Positions 1 to 7,311 of a stretch of DNA of 64,000 nt are shown piece by piece. A program made the position numbers and the translations under genes. The notes under the pieces are model-generated. The model had not been told where the DNA came from. It saw nothing but the letters and a program-made list of their open reading frames with translations, and ran no database searches. Source of the DNA: Deltaproteobacteria bacterium UBA6106 (lineage in GTDB: Bacteria; Desulfobacterota; Syntrophorhabdia; Syntrophorhabdales; Syntrophorhabdaceae); contig DIWM01000023.1 of assembly GCA_002428485.1 (NCBI GenBank), forward strand, positions 1 to 64,000, written 5' to 3'. Numbering within the stretch: position 1 is the stretch's first letter; each line of letters starts with the position of its first letter.

Positions 1-593
1 GGGTGATTCAGCATAACGAGTTTGAACGCCTGGGCTCATCGCATACCATAAAAGTCGATGTGCGGATCATTGCAACGACCAATCGAAACCTTGAGGAAGA
101 GATCCGCAAGGGCCGGTTCCGGCAGGACCTTTACTATCGGCTCAATGTCTTCCCTATTACTGTCCCTCCGTTACGGCAGCGGGCAGAAGACATCCCGCTT
201 TTGGTCCAGGCCTTCATCGGGCGATATTCCAGGAAATTGGGGAAACAGATCACGTCGATTCAGAAGGAAACACTGAAGGCGCTACAGGATTACCCGTGGC
301 CCGGGAACGTCCGGGAGTTGGAAAATATCATTGAACGGGCTGTGATCTTGTGTCCCGGACCGGCCTTGCAGCTCGCAGATAAACTGGAGATCTCGTCCCT
401 TCCACTTTCATCTACCGTACAAACCCTGGAAGAGATGGAGCGAAATCAAATCTTCAAAACCCTTTCAGAAACCCGGTGGCGCATCGAGGGAAAAGATGGG
501 GCCGCAGCAATCCTGGGCCTCCACCCGAGCACCTTAAGGGCGAGGATGCATAAGCTTGGGATAGTAAGGCCGGAGACCAGGGAGCGAGGTTAA
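1..593 (+). CDS. Sigma-54-dependent transcriptional activator, C-terminal part
   Basis: This is the 3' part of an NtrC/FhlA-type activator; the reading frame is open at the window edge, so the start lies upstream. The visible protein begins inside the AAA+ domain, with the sensor I stretch (RIIATTNRNL), the arginine-finger region (FRQDLYYRLNVFPI) and the sensor II helix (WPGNVRELENIIERAV). It ends with a Fis-type helix-turn-helix of the kind GAAAILGLHPSTLRARMHKLG, whose 'HPSTLRARMHKLGI' variant is typical of FhlA/NorR-like proteins. Such proteins hydrolyse ATP to open sigma-54 RNA polymerase promoters. The input domain is not visible, so signal and targets are unknown. The stop is TAA at 591-593. 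No sigma-54 promoter was found nearby. Confidence 0.93.
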   Translation, partial: VIQHNEFERLGSSHTIKVDVRIIATTNRNLEEEIRKGRFRQDLYYRLNVFPITVPPLRQRAEDIPLLVQAFIGRYSRKLGKQITSIQKETLKALQDYPWPGNVRELENIIERAVILCPGPALQLADKLEISSLPLSSTVQTLEEMERNQIFKTLSETRWRIEGKDGAAAILGLHPSTLRARMHKLGIVRPETRERG

Positions 594-619
594 GCTGCCC
601 CTGCTTTCCTCAAAACCTC

Positions 620-635
620 CCTCAATATATTGAGG
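620..635. promoter_or_regulatory. Perfect 16-bp palindrome, candidate operator
   Basis: CCTCAATATATTGAGG reads the same on both strands. It is followed at 642-653 by a half-site-like AGATATTGAGGT. It sits 27 bp after the activator stop and about 145 bp before the next start. There is no T-run, so it is not a clear terminator; a repressor or activator site is possible. Confidence 0.35.
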
Positions 636-780
636 TTCTGCCAGATATTGAGGTGAAACAGATCATCCCGTACGTTTCCACTGTCCTTTCTTGTTAATCT
701 AACCACTCGTTATTTAAGAATAATTTCAGGTTTCTGATATTTTTCAGCTTGTTGGCAGGCCCTTTGCATTCACCATTAGC

Positions 781-1110
781 ATGATTCTGCTCATCATACG
801 TATGAAGGTTCTTTCTGAGAAGCGTATGGAGCTGTCACAGACGATTGCTTCGCTGATTGTCTCCATAAGGACGGAGAAGGGATGTGAGCGTTGCGACTTT
901 TGCCAGAGCATGGAGGATGAAAATGAACTCTGCCTTCTTGGAGAATGGGACACCCGGAATAACCTCAAAGACCACCTGGAGTCGGAGAGCTTCAGTGTGC
1001 TCCGGGGGGCGCTAAACCTTCTCAGAGAGCCCTATGAAATGACGTTCCATAACGTTTTCAGTCCGGGAGGAAATGGAAGAGATCTAACGAGTGCCTGTCA
1101 CAGGAACTGA
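781..1110 (+). CDS. ABM-domain (quinol monooxygenase-like) small protein
   Basis: This 109-aa protein resembles the antibiotic-biosynthesis-monooxygenase (ABM, dimeric alpha-beta barrel) fold. A first beta strand is followed by a helix (KRMELSQTIASLIVSIRTEKGC), then a strand with LLGEWDTRNNLKDHLESESF and a second helix (SVLRGALNLL), as in YgiN-like proteins. The catalytic side chains of characterised monooxygenases are not clearly conserved and the protein has several cysteines, so the substrate is unknown. No good ribosome-binding site precedes the ATG, and the true start could differ. The gene stands alone between the sigma-54 activator and the SPFH operon. Confidence 0.6.
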   Translation: MILLIIRMKVLSEKRMELSQTIASLIVSIRTEKGCERCDFCQSMEDENELCLLGEWDTRNNLKDHLESESFSVLRGALNLLREPYEMTFHNVFSPGGNGRDLTSACHRN

Positions 1111-1151
1111 CAGGATCATCCTTGGGAAACTAAAAAAATAGGAGGCTATAC

Positions 1152-1901
1152 ATGATACCGGTTTATCTGTTTGTAGCAGTGGTAATTATCTTCTTTCTTG
1201 CAAGCGCGATAAAGATTCTGAATGAGTATGAAAGGGGTGTTATCTTCAGGCTTGGGAGGGTTCTCGGCACCCCCAAAGGACCGGGACTCATTCTCCTTAT
1301 ACCGATGGTCGACAGGATGACCAAGGTGAGCTTAAGGACTGTGGTGCTTGATATCCCACCGCAGGATGTGATCACAAAAGATAACGTAACCATCAAAGTG
1401 AATGCCGTTGTTTTCTTCAGGGTAATTGATGCATTAAAGGCCATTATCGATGTGGAGAATTACCTCTATGCAACAAGCCAGCTCGCCCAGACAACCTTAC
1501 GGAGCGTCCTGGGCCAGGCAGAACTGGACGATCTCCTCTCCCACCGGGAAAAGATCAATGAGAGGCTCCAGGAGATACTGGATACCCATACCGAATCGTG
1601 GGGTATCAAGGTATCGAACGTGGAGGTAAAAAACGTCGACCTTCCTCAGGAGATGCAGCGGGCTATCTCGAGACAGGCTGAAGCCGAACGGGAAAGAAGG
1701 GCGAAGATCATCAGTGCTGAGGGTGAATTTCAGGCTTCCACAAAGCTCTCCGAAGCTTCGGATATCCTTTCCAGGAATCCCATGGCGCTTCAGCTTCGTT
1801 ATCTGCAAACGCTGATTGAAATATCAATGGAAAAAAACTCAACCATTATATTTCCGCTCCCCATTGATCTTGTAAAAATGTTCATGGATAAGGTGAAGTG
1901 A
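1152..1901 (+). CDS. SPFH/Band 7 (slipin, stomatin-like) membrane protein
   Basis: The 249-aa protein has one N-terminal membrane helix (residues ~3-20, [16 protein letters not shown]), the slipin signature [16 protein letters not shown], and the SPFH domain to about residue 170. A charged coiled-coil segment follows ([21 protein letters not shown]). Length and order match bacterial slipins, which oligomerise and organise membrane microdomains and often act with membrane proteases or lipid-binding partners. A strong Shine-Dalgarno (AGGAGG, 1140-1145) fixes the start. The next gene begins 7 bp after its stop. The usual NfeD-like protease partner is absent; a zinc-ribbon protein and a helical-repeat protein follow instead. 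Confidence 0.93.
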   Translation: MIPVYLFVAVVIIFFLASAIKILNEYERGVIFRLGRVLGTPKGPGLILLIPMVDRMTKVSLRTVVLDIPPQDVITKDNVTIKVNAVVFFRVIDALKAIIDVENYLYATSQLAQTTLRSVLGQAELDDLLSHREKINERLQEILDTHTESWGIKVSNVEVKNVDLPQEMQRAISRQAEAERERRAKIISAEGEFQASTKLSEASDILSRNPMALQLRYLQTLIEISMEKNSTIIFPLPIDLVKMFMDKVK

Positions 1902-1908
1902 GGACTCT

Positions 1909-2082
1909 ATGCCGATATGTGTAAAATGCGGTTCTCAAGCCGCGTACTGGACAATCATCGATAAGGAAAACAACTCAAAAGATTACTGTGACAGTTGCTT
2001 TAAAAAGTATGATCTGGCCAAGGTCAAAAAGGAAATGGATGAGTATCAAAGGAAAAGAAAAGAGAATAAGACAATATATTGA
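1909..2082 (+). CDS. Small zinc-ribbon protein (57 aa)
   Basis: A 57-codon gene starts with ATG 7 bp downstream of the slipin stop, with GAGG overlapping the junction as ribosome-binding site. Two cysteine pairs (CVKC near residue 4 and CDSC near residue 27) separated by about 20 residues form a typical four-Cys zinc ribbon. A basic, glutamate/lysine-rich helix follows (KVKKEMDEYQRKRKENK). Tight coupling to the slipin suggests co-translation and a shared role. No enzymatic function is evident; it could be a small adaptor or nucleic-acid/protein-binding module. TGA stop at 2080-2082. Confidence 0.72.
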   Translation: MPICVKCGSQAAYWTIIDKENNSKDYCDSCFKKYDLAKVKKEMDEYQRKRKENKTIY

Positions 2083-2265
2083 TGACCTTTATCATGGTGG
2101 GCTCGCGTTATTCTATGCACAATGATGCTCACCCCTGCCGGTATCCTTATCCGGAGAACGGCCACAAATAATCAGGCGGAGAGCACGATCAAAGGCAGTG
2201 GCCATAGGAGGTAAGGGAAAACGGGTAGCACCCGGGCTAATTTAGTTGAACAAGGAGATACCATT

Positions 2266-3090
2266 ATGGAAAAACATATCGGTGAAACAATGAAAAACAG
2301 CTTTATCGAGGTTTTAAAAGGCACCAGGGAAGTTGCAACGGGAATAGTTGACATGGTGAGTGCGGCTACGGTAAAAGCCCTAAAAGATGCGCAAGATGTT
2401 CAAGCAGCAGCCGGTTCATTTGTAGCCGACGCAATGTCAATAATGATTAAGGCAGCGGGAGAGATCGGAACAGATATAACAACAGTTACCAAGAATGCAA
2501 TGGTCGGCGTCATCAAGGGAGCTCATGAGGTAGGCTCTGTCACCACTGATGTCATTCGCCACACTGTTCAAGGAGCAGTAAAAGGGACAGCGGAGATTGG
2601 AGGCGACATTGCATCCGTAGCCAAGAGCGCTCTCGTCGGAGCCATAAAGGGGACGAGGGATATTGCCGTCTCTTCAGAAGACGCTGCGTCAGAAGCAGCA
2701 CGGAGTCTTATCCGTGCGGTTTCTGAAGTGGGATCGGATATAGGTATAGCAGCCCAAAATGCTGTGAAAGGGGCTATCGGTGGGGTAGCAGAAGCCAGTG
2801 GCCGCATGGCTGCGGTCATAAAAGACACCTCAAAAGGATTGATTCTTGGGGCATCAGAAGCCGGGGAAGACGCGGCTACCGTAGCCAAAAAGACCATAGT
2901 GGGGACAATTGAAGCAGCGAAAGAGATAGGTGTATCCGCAGAGGAAGCTGCTTCGGCAGCGGCAAAGGGGGCCGTTGAGGCGGCTGAGATTATCGGCGGT
3001 GAAACTGGTTCAGCAATTCACAAGGCCGTCACGGGAACAATCAGCGGCATAAAGATCATTGTCAAAGAACCCTTCAAAAAGGAAAAGTAA
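2266..3090 (+). CDS. Alanine-rich 22-residue helical repeat protein (synuclein/apolipoprotein-like pattern)
   Basis: 274 aa with a good Shine-Dalgarno (AAGGAG, ~2251-2256). From about residue 75 the sequence falls into units starting K-[NS]-x-[MLV]-V-G-x-I-K-G and continuing with [AT]-x-E-[IV]-G and an Ala/Asp-rich stretch. I count unit lengths of 22, 22, 25, 19, 22, 22, 25, 19, which is an 88-residue superperiod repeated twice. An 11/22-residue period of amphipathic helix is the pattern of synucleins, apolipoproteins, perilipins and LEA-like proteins that lie on lipid surfaces. There is no signal peptide, transmembrane helix or cysteine. It lies 183 bp downstream of the slipin/zinc-ribbon pair on the same strand. 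I do not recognise a named family; lipid-surface binding is inferred from periodicity alone. Confidence 0.75.
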   Translation: MEKHIGETMKNSFIEVLKGTREVATGIVDMVSAATVKALKDAQDVQAAAGSFVADAMSIMIKAAGEIGTDITTVTKNAMVGVIKGAHEVGSVTTDVIRHTVQGAVKGTAEIGGDIASVAKSALVGAIKGTRDIAVSSEDAASEAARSLIRAVSEVGSDIGIAAQNAVKGAIGGVAEASGRMAAVIKDTSKGLILGASEAGEDAATVAKKTIVGTIEAAKEIGVSAEEAASAAAKGAVEAAEIIGGETGSAIHKAVTGTISGIKIIVKEPFKKEK

Positions 3091-3145
3091 TGTCTGGAAG
3101 CTTAGTCAAGATACTTTATAAAACCTATGAGGAGGAGCAACCGTT

Positions 3146-3169
3146 ATGAAAAATCTGATCGTTAAATAG
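3146..3169 (+). other. Seven-codon leader ORF with strong ribosome-binding site
   Basis: ATG AAA AAT CTG ATC GTT AAA TAG follows a near-perfect GAGGAGGAG at about 3129-3137. It lies 72 bp upstream of the radical SAM gene. A strong initiation site on a seven-residue peptide suggests a translational regulatory leader or the remnant of a longer gene. Confidence 0.3.
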
Positions 3170-3178
3170 GCGACCGTT

Positions 3179-3244
3179 ATGCTTTCACGGACGGCCCATT
3201 TAATGCGGCAAAACGGTGCAGCCCTGACGAGGAGGAGAGAATGA
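3179..3244 (+). other. 21-codon upstream ORF overlapping the radical SAM start (ATGA)
   Basis: An open frame starting at 3179 encodes MLSRTAHLMRQNGAALTRRR plus Glu. Its TGA stop (3242-3244) overlaps the ATG of the radical SAM gene at 3241 in the classic ATGA arrangement. The AGGAGGAGAG that serves the downstream gene lies inside it. Its own start lacks a clear ribosome-binding site. It may couple translation to the downstream gene or be fortuitous. Confidence 0.3.
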
Positions 3245-4743
3245 AGATACTTCTTGTATATCCCAAATATCCTGATACTTTCTGGAGTTTCAGACACGCC
3301 CTTAAATTCATATCCAAGAAGGCTGTTCACCCGCCGCTCGGCCTGCTCACCGTCGCTGCAATGCTCCCTGTGGAGTGGGAGAAGAGGCTCATCGACATGA
3401 ATACCGCCAATTTGAAGGACAAACACCTTCAATGGGCAGATTATGTCTTTATCGGTGCCATGGCAGTGCAAAAGGAGTCGGTGAAAGAGGTCATTGCCCG
3501 CTGTAAGGCAACAGGAGTGAAGATTGTTGCCGGAGGTCCGCTTTTTACCGCAGCTCCAGAGAACTACCCGGAGGTAGATCACCTTATCCTCAATGAAGCA
3601 GAGTTCACACTCGGTCCCTTTCTGGAAGATCTTGCAGGAGGGAAAGCCAAACATCTGTACACCTCTCAAGCCTTTCCTGACCTCAATAAGACACCAGCGC
3701 CTCTCTGGAAGCTCGTTAAGATGAACAGATACCACTCAATGAATCTTCAATACTCCCGGGGTTGTCCATTTAGCTGTGAATTCTGCGATATTACCACGCT
3801 CTACGGCCACAAGACCCGAAGCAAAAGCACGGAACAGGTAATCAATGAATTGGAAGCCCTGTACAGGGCCGGGTGGAGGGGCAGCGTCTTCTTTGTTGAT
3901 GATAACTTTATAGGCAACAAAAAGAAGCTTAAAGATCTGGTTCTGCCTGCGATGATCGCGTGGATGAAAAAAAGAAGGTATCCTTTTGATCTGGCAACGG
4001 AGGCGTCGATCAATCTTGCAGACGATGAAGGGCTGATAAGACAGATGATACAAGCCGGGTTTGAGGGCGTGTTCGTCGGCATTGAGACACCTGACGATAA
4101 CTCTCTCAAGGAATGCAATAAATTCCAGAACAGGGGCCGCAATCTCCTCTCCAGCGTGAAAAGGATTCAGCAACTCGGTCTCTGTGTACGAGGGGGCTTT
4201 ATCGTAGGGTTTGACAATGACTCTCCGGAAACATTCGAAAGACAGATCCAGTTCATTCAGGAAAGCAGGATCGTGACTGCCATGGTGGGCATGCTCAACG
4301 CGCCAAAGGGCAGCCGGCTTTACGAAAGACTCCGGGAGGAAGGCAGATTAATGAAGGATATTACAGGTGACAATACGGATTTTTCAACGAATATCATTCC
4401 GAAAATGGGCTACGATAAGCTCGCTGCGGGCTACAAAGCAGTAATCGCCGGCATCTATTCACCTCGTACATACTATGAACGCGTCAAGGCATTTCTCAGG
4501 GAATATGAACCGCTGGAAAAGAGGAGACGGTATTTCCATTTCAGACATGTCCGTTACAATCTCCACTACCTTGATGCTCCTTTCAAAACCCTGGTGATAC
4601 TGGGAATAAAAGACAGGGCACGGCTCTATTACTGGAAACTTGTTTTCTGGTCGCTATTCAGGCGTCCACGGCTCCTGCCCATGGCAATAACATACATGGT
4701 ATACGGGTTCCACTTCCGGAAAGTTTTCAAGACCATCTGTTGA
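3241..4743 (+). CDS. B12-binding radical SAM protein (DUF4070-type, HpnP/HpnR superfamily)
   Basis: 500 aa. The N-terminal ~140 residues form a cobalamin-binding Rossmann domain (MKILLVYPKYPDTFW, HPPLGLLTVAAMLP, IVAGGP). The radical SAM cluster motif CxxxCxxC follows at Cys175, Cys179 and Cys182. The TIM-barrel part includes FVDDNFIGNKKK and FEGVFVGIETPD, and a C-terminal DUF4070-like region carries the YYERVKAFLREYEP stretch. This family includes hopanoid methylases and many uncharacterised methyltransferase-like or ring-forming enzymes; the substrate cannot be told from sequence. AGGAGGAG at ~3229-3236 fixes the start, and two tiny leader frames precede it. The C-terminal end is basic and hydrophobic, compatible with membrane association. 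No sterol or hopanoid genes are adjacent. Confidence 0.9.
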   Translation: MKILLVYPKYPDTFWSFRHALKFISKKAVHPPLGLLTVAAMLPVEWEKRLIDMNTANLKDKHLQWADYVFIGAMAVQKESVKEVIARCKATGVKIVAGGPLFTAAPENYPEVDHLILNEAEFTLGPFLEDLAGGKAKHLYTSQAFPDLNKTPAPLWKLVKMNRYHSMNLQYSRGCPFSCEFCDITTLYGHKTRSKSTEQVINELEALYRAGWRGSVFFVDDNFIGNKKKLKDLVLPAMIAWMKKRRYPFDLATEASINLADDEGLIRQMIQAGFEGVFVGIETPDDNSLKECNKFQNRGRNLLSSVKRIQQLGLCVRGGFIVGFDNDSPETFERQIQFIQESRIVTAMVGMLNAPKGSRLYERLREEGRLMKDITGDNTDFSTNIIPKMGYDKLAAGYKAVIAGIYSPRTYYERVKAFLREYEPLEKRRRYFHFRHVRYNLHYLDAPFKTLVILGIKDRARLYYWKLVFWSLFRRPRLLPMAITYMVYGFHFRKVFKTIC

Positions 4744-4957
4744 AGGTAGGGTAGCTGCCATGCAAGAGCCTAAGACAATTATAAAAACCAACAGATGGTT
4801 TCATATCATTTCTATGGGATTTGTGCTATACTGAGACTCAGTACCGTTGCTGCTGCTCATCAATTACCTTACAGTGAACTGGTCCTCTGCTATTTCCTGA
4901 AAGTCACCAGAACCCAGGGGCCTCTGCCAGGCGCTCCCAACAGAAAAGAGAGTTATT

Positions 4958-5416
4958 ATGGCTTCCGGACGAAAATTCCACGTTTTGGTCGTAGACAACG
5001 GCGAGGATACGGTGGCAACAACCGCGATGCTCGAACAGTTGGGCTATAGCGCGCAGGCGGAGACGGCGAGCCTGGCAGGGTTGAGAACTTTTTCTCAGGA
5101 CCCCGATAAATTCGACCTTGCTATCGTTGAACCCGCTATGTCAGGGCAAACAGGGCCAGAGCGCGCCGTTATCGGGAGCATGCGAAGGGGTTCTCCTGTT
5201 ACGCCTGAACTAACAGGACTGGAGCTTGCAGTGCGCTTCAGGCGTATAAAACAAGGTTTTCCGATCTTACTTCATACGGGATGCATCGAGCCACCTTTGG
5301 CAGAAGAGATAAAGGCTGCCGGGCTTGGAGAGGCCATTCTCAAACCGCTGGGATTGAAGGAACTGGAAGAAGCGGTAAGAGAAGGGCTACGCTCATATGA
5401 TAGGGAACGTAGTTGA
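4958..5416 (+). CDS. Degenerate response-regulator receiver domain, stand-alone
   Basis: This 152-aa protein has the receiver fold order but altered active-site residues. The acidic pair after beta1 is DN (VLVVDNGED), the phospho-acceptor Asp is Glu (DLAIVEPAMSG), while the Thr (LLHTG) and Lys (AILKPLG) positions are kept. An insertion of about 20 residues (QTGPERAVIGSMRRGSPVTP) separates the acceptor loop from the usual LTGLELA helix. A Glu at the acceptor site can mimic a permanently phosphorylated state, so this may be a constitutively 'on' interaction module; that is inference. There is no output domain. AGAGAG at ~4946 serves as ribosome-binding site. No kinase is adjacent. Confidence 0.8.
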   Translation: MASGRKFHVLVVDNGEDTVATTAMLEQLGYSAQAETASLAGLRTFSQDPDKFDLAIVEPAMSGQTGPERAVIGSMRRGSPVTPELTGLELAVRFRRIKQGFPILLHTGCIEPPLAEEIKAAGLGEAILKPLGLKELEEAVREGLRSYDRERS

Positions 5417-5512
5417 TTAACGTGACTAACTCTTTCCCTGTCGGTATGTAAAAATAATCATCTATGAAAAACAGTGATAAGTCGAGATAGTCGGCTACAT
5501 CCCTCATGGCGC
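5396..5512. repeat. ~115-bp dispersed repeat, copy 1
   Basis: The stretch beginning TATGATAGGG and continuing with TTAACGTGACTAACT, TGTCGGTATGTAAA and CATCCCTCATGG is matched by 10699-10814 on the same strand at roughly 70-75% identity by eye. This copy includes the last six codons of the receiver gene, so the repeat either crept into the gene end or supplies it. Confidence 0.55.
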
Positions 5513-5537
5513 TGACGATTACTGGTAGAAAGATAGA

Positions 5538-6947
5538 TTAAGGCCACTTAGTATTTTCAATCTTTGCTCTGGCATCATCAACTTTCATCTGAAGCAGCAG
5601 TTCCTTGATGTTTGTGAGGTCTGCTTTTGCCTGCACAGAACTTGGGGACTCATCTAAGCCTGTTAATCGCTGATCAATTTCCCGAATACGTTTTGCGACT
5701 GATTGTATGTCCGGCGCTATGGACTTATTGGTAACCGATATGACCATATTCATATTCTCCTGCCACAATACCTCGACAGCTATATCCTGCTTAAGGTTCA
5801 GGGATGACTTCTTCTCCGGGTCAACTCCAAATGCCGCATCTCCAAAATTGGGCACTTTGGGATTTGCATTCACTACACGGACAATGCCTTCCCAAGATTC
5901 AAGCGAGTCGTCCACATGAAGCACCAATAGTCCGCTGGTAGGGACCATATCGCCGGGCAATGATTGCCGGTTTTCCAACAGGTAGTAAGTATTTCCGGGA
6001 CCCGGTATCTTGACCACCAACGTTCCTTTTCCGGCGCCCAATGGTTGCAACGTAACCACCCGACCTTCTCCTGGTTTATACTCCACTACGTGAGAGTCAT
6101 CGATCCATCCCATGCGAAGACGTGTCCATGAAGACATTCCTGGAGGCAGCAACTTATCGGTAGCAACATGAGCTGACATCACATCCCACGGGCCCATGAA
6201 AACCGCTGTTTTATCATGTGAATCTTTATCGAGCAGGCCGACGGCCAGCTGCAACTTCCCACTGTATAGTCAAGGGATAACACGGTCCCCGTCTACTACC
6301 CCACCCATAGCATGGGCCATATCATGGACGGCGAGTCCGTAAGGAACATTTTGGGCAACTATGATGATGCCCCCGCTAAACTGCTGCCCTCCGCGTGTAG
6401 TGATCGTTATCATGCGTCCGTTCCCGCGCCGGCCACTTCCTGCTAAAATTCCAGGATTGGCCGCTAAACATGGCGTTCCATAACCGACATTGAAACCGGA
6501 TCTGACACCAGGAACAATGATTATGTGGTTGTATTGGCTAAACACCACATCCTTTTCTGCTGCATTGAGAGCATCTTGCACAAATAGCTGAACCAGATGA
6601 CGGTCACGGATAAGGTAAGCATTTTCGGCTGGAACTTTATATCTACTTAAAGGTAAAGGGAGTTTATACCAACCCTTCACATCACCGGTGAGCATGGTTT
6701 TTCCATAGGAAGCCTGAACAAAATATTTAGCAGTAGGTCCAAAAAGACGTCTCCTTATTTGAGGAAGGGGCATCTCCTGGTTAGTGTCTGAGAATGAGAC
6801 CGCCAACACTAAGACTCTCTGGACGCCAAGAGCATATTGTGCCTTTGGTGTTTGTTCAGTTCCGTGCCCAATACGTATGCTTGCAAAGGTAAAAACCCAA
6901 AAAAACATAAGAACTACCAGGCCAATTTCCAATATTCGGCGCTTCAT
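5538..6947 (-). CDS. Secreted M6-like metallopeptidase interrupted by in-frame TGA
   Basis: One continuous reading frame of about 469 codons contains a single TGA at 6270-6272. The start at 6947 has a GGAGG ribosome-binding site and begins MKRRILEIGLVVLMFF, a signal peptide. The first part carries an immune-inhibitor-A-like (M6) region and an HDMAH motif where HExxH is usual. The TGA falls 13-14 residues later, between VIP and LYSGK. The second part continues the family pattern (GPWDVMSAHVA, TYYLLENRQ, GLLVLHVDD) and ends in a helical tail. The TGA is either a nonsense mutation or a selenocysteine codon; a small hairpin lies 20-37 nt after it in the mRNA. The Asp in HDMAH may lower or abolish activity. 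It stands alone. Confidence 0.7.
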
Positions 6948-7311
6948 ATTTTTTTCCTCCTTCACATGCCACCATTGACCAATAACGATTACCAGACCAA
7001 TGAACTTCCCCATAGCAAACTACGGGGTATCAGAGGATAGAAACAGCATGATTATGCCCCCTCACCCTGCCCTCTCCAGCGATGGGAGAGGGTACAGTGT
7101 TACCCCGCAGCAAGCTGCGGGGAATCATTCAGATTCAAGGGCGTTGGTAACTCCTATGACTTTTCTTATTTTCCCGACCATTTTTTTATTCTCCTGCAAG
7201 CGTAATGAAATTTCAAGGAGAAAATTGTCGCCAGATCAATGATTACCACTTTAGAGTTTCGGACGTGATAGGGGACATCCATTGTATATAATATGGATGT
7301 TTGCGGAAAGT
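6948..7311. repeat. Intergenic repeat block with two hairpins
   Basis: No gene is seen here. A stretch at 7019-7140 recurs in the 47082-47160 and 47355-47407 region: ATTATGCCCCCTCACCCTG, then a CCCTCTCC/GGAGAGGG hairpin (7070-7077/7085-7092), then GTGTTACCCCGCAG with a perfect 8-bp stem and CAAG loop (7103-7122), then GGGGAATCATTCAGATT. No T-run follows, so these are repeat-borne hairpins rather than clear terminators. Confidence 0.6.

Noticed and set aside
7103..7122. Rho-independent terminator for the genes on either side
   Set aside because: The 8-bp stem is perfect but no T-run follows on either strand, and the hairpin belongs to a repeat also found at 47.37 kb.
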